From positions 1 to 9,873 of the forward strand of contig JASLBD010000395.1 of NCBI GenBank assembly GCA_030146745.1: DNA of 9,873 nucleotides, given 5' to 3'. Within the stretch, counting starts at the first letter, position 1. Each line of letters opens with the position of its first letter. Position numbers and translations under genes: made by a program. Below the pieces are notes generated by a model. The model did not search any database and had not been told where the DNA came from. It saw nothing but the letters and a program-made list of their open reading frames with translations. Shown piece by piece: positions 6,579-9,873 of the stretch. Source of the stretch: Allosphingosinicella sp. Its GTDB lineage: Bacteria; Pseudomonadota; Alphaproteobacteria; Sphingomonadales; Sphingomonadaceae.

Positions 6579-7463
6579 TCAACCTTCCTCCCGCCACCGG
6601 GCGCGGATCATGTCGCTGGTCTCGCGCGAGCCGTCGTGGCTCCAGCCGGGCTCGCGCACGAGGTAGGCGAGCTTGGCCTTGAGGCCCGGCGCGCGCCACG
6701 CGTCGCGGGCCATCTCCACCCATTCGTGAATCGCCGCCCAGAACAGGTTGTAGGAGCCCAAGGGCTTCACCGTCCCGTAGCGCGGCGGATCCTCGTCCCG
6801 CTCCGCCTCGAAGCTTCCGAACATCTTGTCCCAGACGATGAAAACGCCGGCATAATTGCGGTCGAGATATCGCGGGTTGACGGCGTGGTGGACCCGGTGG
6901 TGGGCGGGCGTGTTCATCATCGCCTCGAACCAGCGCGGCATCCGCCGGATCGTCTCGGTGTGGATCCAATATTGGTAAACCAGATTCACCCCGACGCAGA
7001 AGAACACCATCGCCGGCGGAAAGCCGATCAGGAAGAGGGGCAGTCGGAACAGGAAATTGAGGCTGATGAAGCCGGTCCAGGTCTGCCGAAGCGCGGTCGA
7101 GAGATTGTAGCGCTCGGACGTGTGGTGGACGACATGGCTGGCCCAGAACCAGCGCACCCGGTGGGCCGAGCGGTGGAAGGCGTAATAGGCCAAGTCGTCG
7201 AGCAGGAAGCACAGCGCGAACGCCCACCAGGCATAGCCGATGTCGATCAGGTGAAAGCGATAGACCCAGATCGAGAGCGCCGCGACCAGCCCGGCCGACA
7301 GGATCCCGGCGACGAGGCTGCCGAGCCCCAGGCCCAGCGAGGTGAGGGTATCCTTGCCGTCGTGAAGGCGCTTCCGCTGGCGCCGCGCCACCCACAGCTC
7401 CAGGAGGAGCAGGCCCACGAAGCCCGGGATCGACCAGTAGACGGGGTTGGGAAGCTCGGGCAC
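6579..7463 (-). CDS. Sterol desaturase / fatty acid hydroxylase family membrane protein
   Basis: A 294-residue integral membrane protein of the di-iron hydroxylase superfamily, which uses O2 to hydroxylate or desaturate lipid-like substrates. The histidine ligands are all visible: HRSAH (97-101), HVVHH (110-114), H168 in YWIHTE and HHRVHH (188-193), followed by NYAG (203-206). Hydrophobic segments lie at about 8-26, 43-67, 75-95 and 134-166. The C-terminal tail is charged and probably cytoplasmic. The start is GTG at 7463: the next upstream in-frame codons reach a TAG at 7473-7475, and MPELPNP is a sensible N-terminus. An ATG directly before that TAG forms a start-stop pair. There is no strong ribosome binding site. 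The substrate (sterol, carotenoid, fatty acid or ether lipid) cannot be told from sequence. It is divergent from amn and convergent with the aldehyde dehydrogenase. Confidence 0.9.
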   Translation of the reverse strand: MPELPNPVYWSIPGFVGLLLLELWVARRQRKRLHDGKDTLTSLGLGLGSLVAGILSAGLVAALSIWVYRFHLIDIGYAWWAFALCFLLDDLAYYAFHRSAHRVRWFWASHVVHHTSERYNLSTALRQTWTGFISLNFLFRLPLFLIGFPPAMVFFCVGVNLVYQYWIHTETIRRMPRWFEAMMNTPAHHRVHHAVNPRYLDRNYAGVFIVWDKMFGSFEAERDEDPPRYGTVKPLGSYNLFWAAIHEWVEMARDAWRAPGLKAKLAYLVREPGWSHDGSRETSDMIRARWREEG

Positions 7464-7508
7464 GGCGGCAGCCTACATGGGCTGGCCCCGCGGGAAAAGC
7501 CGTGCGAA

Positions 7509-7517
7509 GGGGAGGGG
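7509..7517 (+). promoter_or_regulatory. Ribosome binding site of amn
   Basis: GGGGAGGGG, with the GGAGG core (7511-7515) ending 5 bases before the ATG at 7521. It fixes the amn start within a frame that is open far upstream (to about 6402) through the antisense of the desaturase gene. Confidence 0.85.
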
Positions 7518-7520
7518 AAG

Positions 7521-8975
7521 ATGAGCGATCTCGAATCCATCCCCGACATCATCGACCAGCTTTGCGAGATGTTCGACGAGTCGGTCGCGGCGCTGCGCGG
7601 CGCGCTCGCCCGCTATCTGCTTCGCGGCGAGCGGCCGGACGCCGAGGCCCGCGCGCGCGGCCTGTTCGCCTATCCCGAGCTTCGGATCGACTACAGCTTC
7701 GACAGGCCGCCCAACTTCCCGCCGCGCGCCTTCGGCCGCCTCAACCAGCCGGGCCGCTACGCGATCAGCATCGCCCGCCCCCGCCACTTCCGCAAATATC
7801 TGACCGAGCAGCTCGAATATCTCGTCCGCGACTATCAGGTGGAGATTTCGGTCGGCCCCTCGGCGAGCGAGATCCCTTATCCCTACGTCCTCGACGGCAC
7901 CGACGACCTGAGGCTCGACGGCGCCCACGCCGCCGACCTCAGCCGCTGGTTCCCGGCGACCGAACTCTCCCATATCGGCGACGAGGTCGCGGACGGCACC
8001 TGGGATTACAGCCGCCACCCGGACCGGCCGCTCGCTTTGTTCGACGGTCCCAGGGTCGATTTCAGCCTCGCCCGCCTTCGCCATTATACCGGCACGCCGG
8101 TCGAGCACACCCAGCGCTACCTGCTCTTCACCAACTACGTCCGCTACGTCGACGAATTCGTCCGATGGGCGGTCGAGGAGCTGAAGCGGGAAGACAGTCC
8201 CTACGAGGCGCTTTCGGCGCCCGGCGGAGTGCTGGTCACCCGCGACACGGCCGATCCGGTCGCGGAGGTCGCCGCGGGCAGCTGGCGCAAGGTGCAGATG
8301 CCGGCCTACCACCTCATCGCGGCCAACGGCGGCGGAATCACCCTCGTCAACATCGGAGTCGGCCCCTCCAACGCCAAGACGATCTGCGACCATCTCGCCG
8401 TCCTTCGTCCCGAAGTGTGGCTGATGATCGGCCATTGCGGAGGCCTGAGGCCGAGCCAGACGATCGGCGACTACGTCCTCGCCCACGCCTATCTGCGCGA
8501 CGACCATGTCCTCGACGGCACCCTTCCGGTCGAGATCCCGATCCCGCCCATCGCCGAGATCCAGCAGGCCCTCTACGACGCCGCCGCGGAAGTGACGGGG
8601 GAAGAGCCCAAGGACCTCAAGAAGCGCCTCAGGACCGGCACCGTCGTCACCACCGACGACCGCAATTGGGAGCTTCGGATCCAGAGCTCGGCGCTTCGAT
8701 TCAACCAGTCGCGCGCCGTCGCAATCGACATGGAATCGGCGACCGTCGCCGCCCAGGGCTACCGCTTCCGGGTCCCCTACGGCACCCTGCTCTGCGTCTC
8801 GGACAAACCGCTCCACGGCGAGATCAAGCTGCCCGGCCAGGCCAATGCCTTTTACGAGCGGGCGATCAGCCAGCATCTGAGGATCGGCATCGAGACGCTT
8901 CGGATCCTCAAGAACCAGGGCGGCAACCTGCATTCGCGCAAGCTCAGAAGCTTCGACGAGCCGCCGTTCCGCTAG
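7521..8975 (+). CDS. amn: AMP nucleosidase
   Basis: A 484-residue cytoplasmic enzyme hydrolysing AMP to adenine and ribose 5-phosphate, part of purine salvage and adenylate-pool control. The length equals that of E. coli Amn, and long blocks match it from memory. Roughly residues 1-170 form the AMP nucleosidase N-terminal domain. The C-terminal half is a nucleoside-phosphorylase (NP-I) fold with NIGVGPSNAKTICDH (from 277), MIGHCGG (GHCGG at 304-308), GTVVTTDDRNWE, the purine/ribose-binding DMESATVAA (M404, E405) and the likely catalytic Asp D428 in LLCVSDKPLHGEIKLPG. The end, LHSRKLRSFDEPPFR, is also typical. No key residue is missing. It is divergent from the desaturase gene with a 57-base gap, and a hairpin repeat starts 4 bases after the stop. 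A nucleotidase remnant lies beyond it on the opposite strand. Confidence 0.97.
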   Translation: MSDLESIPDIIDQLCEMFDESVAALRGALARYLLRGERPDAEARARGLFAYPELRIDYSFDRPPNFPPRAFGRLNQPGRYAISIARPRHFRKYLTEQLEYLVRDYQVEISVGPSASEIPYPYVLDGTDDLRLDGAHAADLSRWFPATELSHIGDEVADGTWDYSRHPDRPLALFDGPRVDFSLARLRHYTGTPVEHTQRYLLFTNYVRYVDEFVRWAVEELKREDSPYEALSAPGGVLVTRDTADPVAEVAAGSWRKVQMPAYHLIAANGGGITLVNIGVGPSNAKTICDHLAVLRPEVWLMIGHCGGLRPSQTIGDYVLAHAYLRDDHVLDGTLPVEIPIPPIAEIQQALYDAAAEVTGEEPKDLKKRLRTGTVVTTDDRNWELRIQSSALRFNQSRAVAIDMESATVAAQGYRFRVPYGTLLCVSDKPLHGEIKLPGQANAFYERAISQHLRIGIETLRILKNQGGNLHSRKLRSFDEPPFR

Positions 8976-8978
8976 AAT

Positions 8979-9120
8979 TCCTCTCCCGCCGCTTCGCGGG
9001 AGAGGAGGGGCCCACCCGCGTAGCGGGGGGGAGGTGAGGGTCTTACCGAGTCCGGTGTACAGACCCTCACCCTCCCGCTTCGCGGGCCCCTCCCTCTCCC
9101 GCGAAAAGCGGGAGAGGGGT
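8979..9120. repeat. Intergenic hairpin repeat, copy 3 (cloverleaf-like)
   Basis: It fills the gap between convergent amn and the nucleotidase fragment. Outer hairpins CCTCTCCCGC/GCGGGAGAGG lie at 8980-8989 with 8996-9005 and at 9093-9102 with 9108-9117. Inner hairpins CCCGC/GCGGG lie at 9015-9019 with 9023-9027 and at 9074-9078 with 9082-9086. The central 11-base stem GGTGAGGGTCT/AGACCCTCACC (9033-9043 with 9061-9071) is identical to copy 1, but the 17-base loop (9044-9060) is reverse-complemented relative to copy 1. It is likely to act as a terminator for both neighbours. Confidence 0.85.
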
Positions 9121-9122
9121 TT

Positions 9123-9788
9123 TCACGGCTTCGGAGTACGGTCCTCCACCCGCCCCAAAGCCGGCGGATTCAGGCTCCCCGCCGCGGCGATATAGGCCTC
9201 CAGCGCGTCGACGTCCTGGACTCCGCCGGTCGAATCCGTGCCTTCCTTGAAGACGGTGAAATTGTCCCCGCCGCCGGCAAGGAAGCTGCTCATCCCCACC
9301 CGGTAGACCGCCTCGTCGCGCACCGGCTGGCCGTCCACCGTCAGGAGCACGATCCGCTGCCCCTCCGGCTTCGACAGGTCGTAGGCGAAGCGCAGGTTGT
9401 GCGACGGGGACAGGATGTAGGGGTTCTGGACGGTGTTCGAGCCGCTGGCGAACTGCTGCTCGAGCACGGCCCGGAGCTGGCGGCCCGTCAGGCTCTTCAC
9501 CACCATCATGTTGGCGAAGGGCTGCGCGGCGAAGAGCTGGCCGAAGCTGATCCCGCCGTCCGCCGCGGGCACCAGATCGGCCCGCACTCCGCCCGGGTTC
9601 ATGAGCGCGATCTGCGCGCCGCCCTTGGCCGCGCCCTTGGTCGCCGCCAGCTGGGCGTCGGCGACGAGGTTGCCGAGCACGGACTCGCCATGTTCGTTGG
9701 CGCTTTTCAGGGCCGGCCAGCCGAGCCGGCCGACGGCGCGCGCCGCGATCGGCTCGGCGGGCCGGCCCTGAAGAACGCCAACGAACAT
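9123..9788 (-). CDS. 5'-nucleotidase C-terminal domain protein, 5' end rearranged
   Basis: Residues 20-221 of this frame match the C-terminal substrate-binding domain of UshA-type 5'-nucleotidases: GESVLGNLVADAQLAAT (34-50), MNPGGVRADL (63-72), FGQLFAAQPFANMMV, LTGRQLRAVLEQQF and the nucleotide-base-binding SFLAGGGDNFT (168-178). The N-terminal metallophosphatase domain that carries the catalytic metals, and a signal peptide, are absent, so this piece alone should not be catalytic. The segment RPAEPIAARAVGRLG still resembles the linker before the domain. The earlier residues (MFVGVLQ...) are merely the antisense of the partner copy on the plus strand, where an inverted repeat begins. The ATG at 9788 has no ribosome binding site, and the frame stays open to the window edge. 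It is probably a truncated or rearranged gene; a join to unseen sequence on the right cannot be excluded. Confidence 0.6.
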   Translation of the reverse strand: MFVGVLQGRPAEPIAARAVGRLGWPALKSANEHGESVLGNLVADAQLAATKGAAKGGAQIALMNPGGVRADLVPAADGGISFGQLFAAQPFANMMVVKSLTGRQLRAVLEQQFASGSNTVQNPYILSPSHNLRFAYDLSKPEGQRIVLLTVDGQPVRDEAVYRVGMSSFLAGGGDNFTVFKEGTDSTGGVQDVDALEAYIAAAGSLNPPALGRVEDRTPKP

Positions 9789-9873
9789 GGCGAGTCGGTG
9801 CTCGGCAATCTCATCGCCGACGCCCAGCTGGCCGCGACCCGGGGCCCTGCCAATGGCGGCGCGCAGATCGCGC
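9605..9873. repeat. Near-palindromic inverted duplication of nucleotidase-domain sequence
   Basis: The two arms face each other about a centre near 9739, where GGCGCGCGCC (9735-9744) is a perfect palindrome. They match out to the window edge, about 134 bases each. Over the 106 outer bases I count 11 mismatches (about 90% identity), about half of them synonymous. The full extent is unknown because the right arm is cut off. Confidence 0.85.
9690..9873 (+). CDS. Second 5'-nucleotidase C-terminal domain copy, partial (runs off window)
   Basis: The plus-strand frame from an ATG at 9690 stays open to the edge. From 9768 it encodes LKNANEHGESVLGNLIAD followed by AQLAATRGPANGGAQIA, the same start of domain as in the minus-strand gene but with changes (S to N, V to I, K to R, A to P, K to N). 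The residues before 9768 are palindrome-derived and do not look like a family N-terminus. No signal peptide, metallophosphatase domain or ribosome binding site is visible, so the true start is uncertain. It may be a gene fragment, or a gene whose start was replaced by the inversion. Confidence 0.5.
   Translation, partial: MFVGAFQGRPAEPADGARRDRLGGPALKNANEHGESVLGNLIADAQLAATRGPANGGAQIA

Noticed and set aside
6402..7520. Long plus-strand extension upstream of amn in the same frame
   Set aside because: The extension crosses the end of the aldehyde dehydrogenase, repeat copy 2 and the antisense of the desaturase. The strong ribosome binding site at 7509-7517 and the 484-residue length matching E. 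coli Amn place the start at 7521.
7473..8933. Minus-strand open frame of 486 codons opposite amn
   Set aside because: It is antisense to a highly conserved AMP nucleosidase; the translation has no recognisable motif and reads as a codon-bias shadow.
9605..9873. Terminal inverted repeat of an insertion sequence
   Set aside because: The arms encode recognisable nucleotidase-domain protein on each strand, meet at a shared centre rather than flanking a transposase, and have diverged in a coding-like pattern.

Overview
The window is high-GC DNA that looks like a chromosome segment of an alphaproteobacterium, most likely a sphingomonad. This is an inference from three things: a large Sphingomonas-style TonB-dependent receptor, strong G/C preference at third codon positions (which creates long antisense open frames), and GC-rich hairpin repeats between genes.

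Left part (1-6462): a probable catabolic neighbourhood. On the minus strand, an EthA-like Baeyer-Villiger monooxygenase (88-1611) overlaps by 4 bases (ATGA) the start of a short-chain dehydrogenase/reductase that runs off the left edge. A 168-base divergent promoter region separates these from a plus-strand TonB-dependent outer-membrane receptor (1780-4818), followed by an aldehyde dehydrogenase (5041-6462). Receptor, dehydrogenase, ketone-to-ester oxygenase and aldehyde oxidation together suggest uptake and breakdown of a hydrophobic alcohol or ketone. The substrate is not identifiable, and no ester hydrolase is visible in the window.

Middle (6579-8975): a minus-strand membrane sterol-desaturase/fatty-acid-hydroxylase family protein with the full histidine-box set. 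It is divergent, with a 57-base gap, from a full-length AMP nucleosidase (amn) of the same length as the E. coli enzyme.

Right edge (9123-9873): a minus-strand 5'-nucleotidase C-terminal domain that lacks its metallophosphatase half. Its 5' end lies in a near-palindrome of at least 269 bases, whose other arm carries a second, diverged copy of the same domain on the plus strand, cut by the window edge.

Three intergenic hairpin-rich repeat elements sit directly after receptor, aldehyde dehydrogenase and amn (about 4843-4980, 6471-6575, 8979-9120). Elements 1 and 3 share a cloverleaf-like layout. Their flanking arms point the same way, but the 17-base central loop is reversed in one relative to the other. 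No rRNA, tRNA, CRISPR array, transposase or phage gene was seen.
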